Assembly: GCA_003562605.1 (NCBI GenBank)
Contig: PWUG01000349.1
Span: 1-12,267, forward strand
DNA from: Syntrophomonadaceae bacterium
Lineage (GTDB): Bacteria; Bacillota_D; Dethiobacteria; DTU022
DNA: 12,267 nt
Direction of reading: 5' to 3'
In this document: piece by piece, positions 6,162 to 12,267 of the stretch
Layout of the letters: each line of letters starts with the position of its first letter
Position numbering within the stretch: the first letter of the stretch is position 1
Translations under genes and position numbers: made by a program
The notes under the pieces: model-generated
The model's input: the letters and a program-made list of their open reading frames with translations, nothing else
Databases searched by the model: none
What the model was told of the DNA's origin: nothing

Positions 6162-7034
6162 TTATGGAATAATCTTGTTCATCGGGAATTCAAGGATGCC
6201 TTCTGCACCGGCATCCTGCAGTTCACAAATCAGTGTGCGCACTTTTTTTTCATCAACTACACTTTCCACGGCCACCCATTCATCGGCGCACAGGTTGGAA
6301 ATGGTCGGTTTACGCAGCGCAGGCAGTAAATCGATTACTTTCTCCAGGTTGCTGCTGTGCACGTTCATTTTCAGCATAACTTTCTGCTCCGCCAGCAGGG
6401 CACCTTTTAAAAGTGTTATCATCCGATCGACTTTTTTTCTCTTCCAGGGATCATTGTAGCTCTTATGGTTCATAATCACCCGCGGTGTAGAGACTAAGAT
6501 TGTCTCAATTACACGCAGCTGGTTTGCTTTCAGAGAACGTCCTGTTTCAGTCAGTTCCGCAATGGCATCTGCCAGCAAAGGTGGTTTGACTTCCGTTGCA
6601 CCCCAGGAGAATGAAACCTGGGCATTTACTCCTTTTTCTTTCAAATAACGTTTTGTGCTTTCGACCAGTTCGGTAGCAATACGCTTTCCTTCCAGGTCTT
6701 TCACTTTTTCTATATCGGAATCGAGGGGTACGGCCAGCACCAGGCGGACCGGCCGCAGGCCGCGTTTTGAATAATGCAGATCTGCCAGCTCCGTAACATC
6801 GGCCGCCGTTTCATTAATCCAATCTTTGCCGGTCAGGCCGACATCCAATACCTGGTCTTCGACATATTTCGGTATTTCCTGGGCCCGCATTAAAACACAA
6901 TCAATTTCTTCGTCATCAATATAGGGGTAATATGAGCGTTCACCTATCTGGATATTGTAGCCGGCTTTTTTGAAAATTTCCAGGGTCGTACTTTGCAAAC
7001 TGCCGGCCGGCAGACCCAGTTTCAACTTATTCAT
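6162..7034 (-). CDS. hisG: ATP phosphoribosyltransferase, long form (histidine biosynthesis step 1)
   Basis: HisG joins ATP and PRPP to give phosphoribosyl-ATP, the committed step of histidine synthesis, in the cytoplasm. The 290-residue length, with a catalytic region up to about 205 and a C-terminal HisG_C regulatory domain (about 210-288, ending [20 protein letters not shown]), marks the long form, which is inhibited by histidine directly and needs no HisZ. The PRPP-binding segment is D156 to L168 ([13 protein letters not shown]). Other conserved pieces are LGLPAGSLQ at 6-14 and DVGLTGKDW at 64-72. The start has an excellent AAGGAG eight bases upstream. No other his gene is present on either side; instead it leads a two-gene unit with the parvulin isomerase. 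The promoter at 7068-7096 fits it. Confidence 0.95.
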   Translation of the reverse strand: MNKLKLGLPAGSLQSTTLEIFKKAGYNIQIGERSYYPYIDDEEIDCVLMRAQEIPKYVEDQVLDVGLTGKDWINETAADVTELADLHYSKRGLRPVRLVLAVPLDSDIEKVKDLEGKRIATELVESTKRYLKEKGVNAQVSFSWGATEVKPPLLADAIAELTETGRSLKANQLRVIETILVSTPRVIMNHKSYNDPWKRKKVDRMITLLKGALLAEQKVMLKMNVHSSNLEKVIDLLPALRKPTISNLCADEWVAVESVVDEKKVRTLICELQDAGAEGILEFPMNKIIP

Positions 7035-7067
7035 GATATTCGCTCCTTTTTGTCTATAAGTAGTAAT

Positions 7068-7096
7068 AAGGTAGCACGTAGGTTTTCTGCTGTCAA
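7068..7096 (-). promoter_or_regulatory. Promoter of hisG and the isomerase gene
   Basis: On the minus strand a perfect TTGACA (7096-7091) is followed by 17 bases and then TACCTT (7073-7068, three of six). A TG dinucleotide placed as in extended -10 elements partly offsets the weak -10. Transcription would start near 7061, about 27 bases before the hisG ATG, leaving no room for a T-box or other long leader. Confidence 0.5.
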
Positions 7097-7166
7097 TTCT
7101 ACAATGCCGCTTACCTGGACTCTTTATAGTTATTAAAGCTCCTGTCGACGGAACACTGTGCTAAAT

Positions 7167-7194
7167 TTGAATTCATAACGATTCTGCTTATTAT
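7167..7194 (+). promoter_or_regulatory. Probable promoter of the dehydratase-like operon
   Basis: TTGAAT (7167-7172, four of six consensus bases) lies 16 bases before TATTAT (7189-7194, five of six). The start would be near 7201, giving a leader of about 113 bases before the ATG at 7314. The whole 279-base divergent gap to hisG otherwise holds only the hisG promoter, a small GTCC/GGAC hairpin (7237-7247) and a possible 17-codon reading frame (7264-7317). Confidence 0.45.
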
Positions 7195-7263
7195 TGATGG
7201 AAGAACGCTTGATGAAAATTTGTAAAACTTAACTAAGTCCTTGGGACGGGCAGGATAACGGGG

Positions 7264-7317
7264 GTGATAGCAAGAATTGATTTCAGCAGTTTACTTCATG
7301 AGGAGGAAGTTGGATGA
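7264..7317 (+). CDS. Possible 17-codon upstream reading frame overlapping the dehydratase-like gene
   Basis: A GTG at 7264 opens a frame encoding VIARIDFSSLLHEEEVG. Its TGA stop overlaps the downstream ATG as ATGA (7314-7317), a classic coupling arrangement. It has only a weak ribosome site (AGGATAACGGG upstream), and its codons contain the strong AGGAGG that serves the main gene. It may be chance. Confidence 0.2.
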   Translation: MIARIDFSSLLHEEEVG

Positions 7318-8666
7318 GTCAGAGTGAAATGAGCCGGGCTAAGCGCCACCTGGAGACAACCCGAAAAATGAAAGAGATGCTGCCGCGCTTTTTTATGCGC
7401 ATGATGGAGCGAATGTTCAGCAACGAACCCCTGGCATGGTGCATGGTCGGAGTACCCCCTGAGCTGCTTAAAGCATTCGATCTGCTGTTCGAATGGCCGG
7501 AGAACTTCGGCACGATGTGTGCCAGCAGGCTGGTTGCCCCTCACTTTATTGAGGTTGCCGAGGGTGACGGTTATTCGCAGGAACTCTGTTCATATGTCAC
7601 CAACACCATGGGCTACTGCAAACTATTTAAAGAAACCGGTGAAGCACCCGAAGAATCACCGCTTCCCGGAGGCATGGGCACTCCGGCCATGCTGCTCGGT
7701 TCAGGTTTTATATGTGAGCCCCGCTGGAAGTGGTTCCAATCAATAGCAACACGTTTTTTCGATGTCCCCGTGTACAGCAGCGATCCCCTGGCGCCGCCCT
7801 GGGACATTGACCCGCGTGATCCCCGCATTGAAAATCATTACCTTACTTTACTCCGGGAAGACCTGGCCGGTCAGATTGCTTTTATGGAAAAACAGACCGG
7901 GAAAAAGCTTGACCTCGATCGGCTGCGTGAGATACTGGCTCTGTCGCATGAAGCCCTGGGATACTGGCGCGACACCCTGGCCCTCCGAAAAGCAATCCCC
8001 TGCCCGATGGGCTCAACCGACTACTTCCATTCGATAATCCCCCAGATGTACCTGGTCGGCGATCAGGAGGCAGTTGATTTTTACAGGGAAATGTATGAAG
8101 AAGTTAAAGACCGTGTTGATCGCAAGGTGGGCATAGTGGAAGAAGAGAAATACCGCCTGATCTGGTTCGGCCTGCCGCCATGGTTTAACATGGGCATATT
8201 TAATTACCTTGAATCGCTGGGAGCTGTTTTTGCCTACGAGTCAACTTATAATGTCGGGGATTATTTTGAAGTTGATTTAAGTGATCCTCTCGAAGCAATT
8301 GTCAAACGAACCTGGCAAAGAGCGGTCAAAATGCATGATTACGGGTCGGAGACAATGCCTGAGATCTGTAATCCGGCAGTATTTGGCGGCTTTTCCGGCA
8401 GCAGTCTGCTCGAAGAACTGGTCGAGGATTACAGCCTTAACGGTGCAGTTATGCACCTGACCCGTTCCTGCAGGGCAGTATCGTTCGGGGAAGTACACAC
8501 CAGGAACAGGCTGGCCAGGCTGGGCGTCCCATCTTTGATCTTTGAAAGCGACATGGCTGACCCACGTCTATGGTCGGATGCTCAGATCAAAACCAGGCTG
8601 CACGCTTTTCTGGAAACAATAGATAAAACCGGTAAGGGAGGTAACATCATTGATTTCCAAGGATAG
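7314..8666 (+). CDS. 2-hydroxyacyl-CoA dehydratase / benzoyl-CoA reductase-type Fe-S subunit (HgdA/BcrB-like)
   Basis: Enzymes of this family use a single high-energy electron, delivered by an ATP-hydrolysing ASKHA activator, to dehydrate 2-hydroxyacyl-CoA or reduce aromatic acyl-CoA. This 450-residue protein is the larger subunit type. Cysteines C92 (ELCSYVTN), C134 (GFICEPRWKWFQ) and C386 (TRSCRAVSFGE) stand where the family keeps its three 4Fe-4S ligands; the assignment is inferred by pattern, not alignment. C43, C69 and C102 are further cysteines. An ATG with AGGAGG nine bases upstream gives a confident start. The gene overlaps the next by 17 bases and should be translated with it. No activator, CoA-transferase or acyl-CoA dehydrogenase gene is adjacent, so the substrate (hydroxyacyl-CoA, aromatic-CoA or something else) cannot be decided. 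Confidence 0.88.
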   Translation: MSQSEMSRAKRHLETTRKMKEMLPRFFMRMMERMFSNEPLAWCMVGVPPELLKAFDLLFEWPENFGTMCASRLVAPHFIEVAEGDGYSQELCSYVTNTMGYCKLFKETGEAPEESPLPGGMGTPAMLLGSGFICEPRWKWFQSIATRFFDVPVYSSDPLAPPWDIDPRDPRIENHYLTLLREDLAGQIAFMEKQTGKKLDLDRLREILALSHEALGYWRDTLALRKAIPCPMGSTDYFHSIIPQMYLVGDQEAVDFYREMYEEVKDRVDRKVGIVEEEKYRLIWFGLPPWFNMGIFNYLESLGAVFAYESTYNVGDYFEVDLSDPLEAIVKRTWQRAVKMHDYGSETMPEICNPAVFGGFSGSSLLEELVEDYSLNGAVMHLTRSCRAVSFGEVHTRNRLARLGVPSLIFESDMADPRLWSDAQIKTRLHAFLETIDKTGKGGNIIDFQG

Positions 8667-9780
8667 CAATACAGCACTATTAAAAAGCGCTGCAGAACAA
8701 AGCGAAGAACAGATACGCCGGATCAAAGCAGAAAGCGGCAAGCCTGTAATCGGCTACCTGTGCTGTTTTGCCCCGCCGGAAATAATCAGCGCTGCCGGCG
8801 CTATACCCTACCGTATCACCGGGAGGCCAGGGGAAGATACCTCTGCATCCGATGCCTATGTTGAGCCTTACGGCTGCACCTACGTGCGTAATATCCTTGC
8901 CCGCGCCGTCAAAGGTAAGCTCGACTTCCTCGATGGCCTGATCATTTCTCACAGTTGTGATATGGTCCAGCGGCTTTACGGCATCTGGACATACTATCAT
9001 CCCCTGCCATATTCCTACATGTTTAATGTCCCTCATCAGGTCAGCCCCTGGGGGCAGAGTTTTTTTAAACGTGAGCTTGGCTTCTTCAAAGAAAGCCTTG
9101 AAAAATACACAGGCAACAAGGTGACTCCCGAAACCCTGAAGGATACAATAACCTGCTATAACCGGAACCGCTTCCTGGTCCGGGAGCTCTACCAACTTCG
9201 CAGGGAACCCAAACCCCGGATCGAAGGCAGCGAAATGCTTGACCTTCTTATCTACGGCGGCACTCTGCCTGCCCCTGATTTTTCAGTTTTGCTGGAAGAA
9301 ACGCTGGGCCAGGCCAGGCAGCGCAAGGTACATGGTAAGAAAAAACCCCGTATTCTGGTCTGGGGCAGTATTATGGATAACCCAGCCTTATTCAAAATGA
9401 TTGAGGAAGCCGGGGCCACAGTAGTCGCTGACGATACTTGTATAGGCTTTAGGGTCTGGGAAAAAGATGTCCCTGTTACCGATGACCCTTATGAAGGATT
9501 AACCCGGCACTATTTTATAGACTTTCAGTGTCCCCGCACCGACCGCGGCCCCGGTACCGGCCGATTCGACTACCTGCTTAAAAGAGCCCGTGAATATGAT
9601 GTCGATGGCGTGGTCGGCTACTGCATCTCTTTTTGCGACCCGCATAAGTTTGATTATCCCGACCTGCGGGATTACCTGAAAAAGGAAGGGTTACCGCTGC
9701 ACCTGATTGACGACAACTACAGTTTCGAACCTGCCGGTTCAATTAAAACCAGGCTGCAGGCTTTTATCGAAATGCTCTAA
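8650..9780 (+). CDS. 2-hydroxyacyl-CoA dehydratase / benzoyl-CoA reductase-type Fe-S subunit (HgdB/BcrC-like)
   Basis: The 376-residue product is the smaller partner subunit and should form a heterodimer with the upstream protein. Family hallmarks are GYLCCFAPPEIISAAGAIPYRI (near 35-56), the cysteine C76 in EPYGCTYVRN, C103 in SHSCDMVQRLYGIW, and the C-terminal YCISFCDPHKFDYP with C325 and C329. C76, C103 and C329 are the likely 4Fe-4S ligands by family pattern. C38, C39, C264 and C325 are additional. The start is TTG at 8650, supported by AGGGAGGT seven bases upstream; it overlaps the previous gene by 17 bases. The double-cubane cluster proteins (YjiM type) belong to the same fold, but those are homodimers encoded with their own ASKHA reductase, so a two-subunit dehydratase/reductase is the better call. 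Confidence 0.88.
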   Translation: MISKDSNTALLKSAAEQSEEQIRRIKAESGKPVIGYLCCFAPPEIISAAGAIPYRITGRPGEDTSASDAYVEPYGCTYVRNILARAVKGKLDFLDGLIISHSCDMVQRLYGIWTYYHPLPYSYMFNVPHQVSPWGQSFFKRELGFFKESLEKYTGNKVTPETLKDTITCYNRNRFLVRELYQLRREPKPRIEGSEMLDLLIYGGTLPAPDFSVLLEETLGQARQRKVHGKKKPRILVWGSIMDNPALFKMIEEAGATVVADDTCIGFRVWEKDVPVTDDPYEGLTRHYFIDFQCPRTDRGPGTGRFDYLLKRAREYDVDGVVGYCISFCDPHKFDYPDLRDYLKKEGLPLHLIDDNYSFEPAGSIKTRLQAFIEML

Positions 9781-9839
9781 GAGCAGAAATCAGAGATCAG
9801 CTGAATCCGGCAATAATAGCATGAGAGGATAATATTTAA

Positions 9840-9870
9840 CCTGAACAAGTGATCGGTTTACTTTTTCAGG
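9840..9870 (+). other. Hairpin downstream of the dehydratase-like operon
   Basis: CCTGAA and AAGT (9840-9850, one C between) pair with ACTT and TTCAGG (9860-9870) around a 9-base loop, with a single C-T mismatch: ten pairs in all. No T tract follows on the plus strand, so it is not a standard terminator. It might protect the mRNA 3' end or mark a regulatory site before lysC. Apart from this, the A-rich tract at 9882-9906 and the promoter at 9909-9937, the 199-base gap holds nothing recognised. Confidence 0.35.
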
Positions 9871-9908
9871 ATCTGTAATTAAAGAAAAAAAACGAAAAAA
9901 AATAAATC

Positions 9909-9937
9909 TTGTGCCGCCAGCCTATATATGAGAAAAT
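9909..9937 (+). promoter_or_regulatory. Candidate promoter of the aspartate kinase gene with A-tract upstream element
   Basis: TTGTGC (9909-9914, three of six) is 17 bases before GAAAAT (9932-9937, four of six), which is preceded by TG in the extended -10 position. The 25 bases just upstream (9882-9906) are almost all A, as in an UP element. Transcription from about 9944 leaves a leader of 45 bases, too short for a lysine riboswitch. Confidence 0.35.
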
Positions 9938-9988
9938 AATAACATTCATTTTTTACAGTATCTATCGCAGCAAAGGTGTGTGATCGCA

Positions 9989-11230
9989 ATGTCATTAATT
10001 ATTCAGAAGTACGGCGGCACTTCGGTGGAAACTACAGACCATATACGCCGTGTTGCGATGGGTATAGCTTCAACCAAAATCATGGGCAATCGGGTTGCTG
10101 TAGTTGTTTCAGCAATGGGCATGCAGACCGACCATCTCTTATCCCTTGCCGCCGAGATAACTAACAGCCCTCCAGGGCGTGAACAGGATGCTCTCGTAGC
10201 TACAGGCGAACAGGTTTGCGCCGCCTTAATGGCTATCACCCTGGAAAGTCTTGGCCACAGGGCAAAATCGCTGATGGGACTGCAGCTTCCATTAATTACA
10301 GACCACAACCATACCAAAGCCCGCATACTTGATCTGCAGACTGAAAAAATAGAGCAAATTTTAGATGAAGGCGCAATACCTGTTGTTGCCGGCTTCCAGG
10401 GGGTAACAGAAGACGGAAGCATCAGTACCCTGGGACGGGGTGGTTCAGATACAACTGCTGTCGCCCTGGCTGCAGCATTAAAAGCCGACTGCTGCGAAAT
10501 TTATACTGATGTCGACGGGGTATACACTGCCGACCCTATTATCTGCCCCCGGGCCCGCCACCTAAAGAAAATCTCCTACCAGGAGATGCTTGAACTGGCC
10601 GGTTTGGGAGCAAAGGTGCTCCATTCGCGGTCGGTGGAACTGGCCCAAAAATACCAGGTTCCCCTTGTAGTTAAATCTTCTTTTGGGGGAGAGAAGCATA
10701 CCTGGATCGTCAACGAGGAGGACGTTATGGAAAACTCAATCATTAAAGGTGTTACCCTTGAAAGAGATGTATCGAAGATATCATTAATTCGCGTCCCCGA
10801 TCGACCGGGCATCGCATATAAAATTTTATCTCCACTCGCCGATGCGGCTATTAACGTCGATATGATTATCCAGAATGCAAGCATTGACGGCTATACTGAC
10901 TTTACTTTCACCATCCCGACAATTGAACTGGAGAAAGCTAAAGAATTGGTGGGTAAGGTAGCCAGGGATATGGATGCCCTGGAGATGCTTGCCGCAAACA
11001 ACATTGTTAAAGTCTCCGCAGTTGGTATCGGCATTAAAACAAACCCCGGCGTCGCGGCACGCATGTTCAAGTCCCTGTCGGCAGAAAACATCAACATCGA
11101 AATGATCAGCACCTCTGAATATCGTATTTCCTGTGTAATAGAAGAAAAATATGGTGAACTTGCAGTAAGAGCGGTTCACAAAGCTTTTGGACTGGACGAA
11201 ACGAAGCAGGCCGCAACCGGAAATCAGTAA
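9989..11230 (+). CDS. lysC: Aspartate kinase, monofunctional, with two ACT domains
   Basis: The enzyme phosphorylates L-aspartate, the first step toward lysine, diaminopimelate, threonine and methionine. I take the ATG at 9989 (413 residues), which gives the family's usual MSLIIQKYGGTS start and has AAAGGTG 10 bases upstream. A GTG at 9980 would add three residues but sits directly on that ribosome site. KYGGTS (7-12), GRGGSDTT (149-156) and YTDVDGVYTADP (172-183) are the kinase nucleotide and aspartate motifs. Two ACT domains (about 262-335 and 342-410) give feedback control by lysine and/or threonine; which one cannot be read from sequence alone. A promoter candidate lies at 9909-9937. No other lysine or threonine gene is adjacent. 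An internal start for a separate beta subunit, as in some Bacillus enzymes, was not established. Confidence 0.95.
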   Translation: MSLIIQKYGGTSVETTDHIRRVAMGIASTKIMGNRVAVVVSAMGMQTDHLLSLAAEITNSPPGREQDALVATGEQVCAALMAITLESLGHRAKSLMGLQLPLITDHNHTKARILDLQTEKIEQILDEGAIPVVAGFQGVTEDGSISTLGRGGSDTTAVALAAALKADCCEIYTDVDGVYTADPIICPRARHLKKISYQEMLELAGLGAKVLHSRSVELAQKYQVPLVVKSSFGGEKHTWIVNEEDVMENSIIKGVTLERDVSKISLIRVPDRPGIAYKILSPLADAAINVDMIIQNASIDGYTDFTFTIPTIELEKAKELVGKVARDMDALEMLAANNIVKVSAVGIGIKTNPGVAARMFKSLSAENINIEMISTSEYRISCVIEEKYGELAVRAVHKAFGLDETKQAATGNQ

Positions 11231-11278
11231 ATCTGACTGTCAGGATTTCGGGCATATGGTCATTAGATTTTAAGATAA

Positions 11279-11290
11279 AGGGTGAACCCT
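11279..11290 (+). promoter_or_regulatory. Small hairpin over the ribosome binding site of the prenyltransferase gene
   Basis: AGGG (11279-11282) and CCCT (11287-11290) pair around TGAA, and the ATG follows one base later. The same bases contain the Shine-Dalgarno match GGGTGA, so the hairpin would hide it. Four pairs are weak, so the effect may be slight. Confidence 0.3.
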
Positions 11291-11291
11291 G

Positions 11292-12230
11292 ATGTCTAAT
11301 AACAGAGGTTTCTTACGCTTGTGGAATGGATTCTGGCAAATCGCCGACCCCAAAATATGGATTGCTTCGACCATACCGATGGCTGTGGGCGGTGCTGTTG
11401 CGTATGCTCACATTGGCAGTTTTAGCTGGACCTGGTTCCTGGTCGGAGCGGGAGCAATCTACCTGCTGGAAATTGGTAAAAATGCCATCAACGAATATGT
11501 CGATTACCTCAGCGGGGTAGATCAATTTGTCACTCCCGACAAACGAACCCCTTTCAGCGGTGGTAAAAAAACAATTATTGACGGGAAATTGTCTCTTAAT
11601 GAAAACCTGATTATCGGTATTATAACCGTCTGTGCCGGGTGCTTACTCGGCCTGATTGTTGTTTTTAGCCGTGAGTTTAATGTTATCTGGTTCGGTTTGG
11701 CCGGTGTATTCTTTGCCCTTTTCTACAGCCTGCCTCCTTTAAAATTTGCCTACCGCGGTTTGGGAGAACCGGTAGTTGGGTTTACTTTCGGGCCGCTGAT
11801 CACAGTAGGAACCTATCTGGTGCAGACCCACACTATTAGTATTGAAGTGATTCTCACCTCTCTTCCCTTAGGCTTCATTATTGCAAATGTGCTCTGGATT
11901 AACCAGTACCCCGACTACGAAGCCGATTTAAAGGGTGGAAAAATGAACGGTGTTGTCCGACTCGGTAAGAAAAAAGGGGTTAACGTATACGCCCTTCTTT
12001 TTGGCCTCGCCTATATCTCCCTCCTGTTTTTGGCTGTCTTTACCTTAAACATTTTCTGGCTTCTGCCTTTTGTCGGCCTGCCCCTGGCGTTTAGAGCTGT
12101 TTTAGTAGCCCGCAGGTATTTTGACAATATACCTCAACTGTTAGAAGCAAATATTAAAACTATCCAGGTTTACCAGCTTACCGGTCTGACCATGGTCGCT
12201 GCTGCTCTGCTTACCCGGCTATTCAATTAA
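11292..12230 (+). CDS. UbiA-family prenyltransferase (MenA-like)
   Basis: UbiA enzymes are polytopic membrane proteins that move a prenyl chain from its diphosphate onto an aromatic or polar acceptor, for example in menaquinone synthesis. The 312-residue protein has about eight or nine hydrophobic segments. The first metal/diphosphate motif is N67-E68-x-x-D71 with D77 (NEYVDYLSGVD), where the usual second residue is Asp. The second is N204-x-x-x-D208-x-x-x-D212 (NQYPDYEAD), followed by GGKMNGVVRLG. RTPFSGGKKTIIDG after the first motif also fits the MenA-like branch. GGGTGA six bases before the ATG is the ribosome site. It lies 61 bases after lysC on the same strand and may be co-transcribed. 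No other menaquinone gene is in view, so dihydroxynaphthoate as acceptor is only a guess. The 37 bases after it show no terminator. Confidence 0.88.
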   Translation: MSNNRGFLRLWNGFWQIADPKIWIASTIPMAVGGAVAYAHIGSFSWTWFLVGAGAIYLLEIGKNAINEYVDYLSGVDQFVTPDKRTPFSGGKKTIIDGKLSLNENLIIGIITVCAGCLLGLIVVFSREFNVIWFGLAGVFFALFYSLPPLKFAYRGLGEPVVGFTFGPLITVGTYLVQTHTISIEVILTSLPLGFIIANVLWINQYPDYEADLKGGKMNGVVRLGKKKGVNVYALLFGLAYISLLFLAVFTLNIFWLLPFVGLPLAFRAVLVARRYFDNIPQLLEANIKTIQVYQLTGLTMVAAALLTRLFN

Positions 12231-12267
12231 TACCCCTTTTAAACTGGCATCATACTTGCATATAAAA

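Noticed and set aside
7035..7130. T-box or histidine attenuator before hisG
   Set aside because: The promoter lies about 27 bases before the start codon, leaving no room, and no run of His codons or terminator hairpin is present.
8680..9195. 171-codon minus-strand frame opposite the smaller dehydratase-like subunit
   Set aside because: The plus-strand gene has intact family motifs throughout this interval; the opposite frame has no recognisable domain or ribosome site.
8650..9780. YjiM-type double-cubane cluster protein as the main call
   Set aside because: Those proteins are homodimeric and encoded with their own ASKHA reductase; here two different subunits are translationally coupled, which fits the dehydratase/reductase heterodimer better.
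9781..9979. Lysine riboswitch before aspartate kinase
   Set aside because: The conserved lysine-riboswitch core is not visible, and the likely transcript leader is only about 45 bases.

Overview
The window looks like chromosomal DNA from an anaerobic, Gram-positive (low- to mid-GC Clostridia-like) bacterium. The support is a murT-gatD pair for lipid II amidation, strong Shine-Dalgarno sites with GTG and TTG starts, a membrane-anchored PrsA-like foldase, and two oxygen-sensitive iron-sulfur protein types: a RACo-like corrinoid-protein activator and a 2-hydroxyacyl-CoA dehydratase/benzoyl-CoA reductase-type pair. The species cannot be named from the sequence alone. I see no transposase, integrase, phage gene or CRISPR array.

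Layout. Bases 1-347 hold no gene. They carry a minus-strand promoter and leader for a gene that starts just off the left edge, and a plus-strand promoter for tRNA-Arg(CCG) (348-422), which ends in a clear intrinsic terminator. A plus-strand run follows: RACo-like 2Fe-2S/ASKHA protein (485-2326), CBS-pair protein (2458-2922), murT (2946-4394) and gatD (4396-5157). The last three are closely packed and probably one transcript. A convergent minus-strand pair comes next: hisG long form (7034 to 6162) followed by a membrane-anchored parvulin isomerase (6144 to 5200), with a good promoter upstream of hisG. A divergent plus-strand operon (7314-9780) encodes two different subunits of a 2-hydroxyacyl-CoA dehydratase/benzoyl-CoA reductase-like enzyme. 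Aspartate kinase (9989-11230) and a UbiA-family prenyltransferase (11292-12230) close the window.

How the genes relate. MurT and GatD form one enzyme that amidates the D-glutamate of lipid II. The dehydratase-like pair should form one heterodimeric Fe-S enzyme that needs an ATP-driven ASKHA electron donor, and no standard donor gene lies beside it. Aspartate kinase and HisG open two amino-acid pathways but neither sits in a biosynthetic operon. The UbiA protein probably makes a lipid quinone or another prenylated membrane lipid.

Most of the window is recognisable housekeeping or anaerobic metabolism. The points most worth a second look are a perfect 13-bp hairpin inside a murT N-terminal extension that S. 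aureus MurT appears to lack, the activator-less dehydratase-like pair, the RACo-like gene squeezed against a tRNA terminator, and the structured minus-strand leader at the left edge. I found no clear evidence of an entirely new system.
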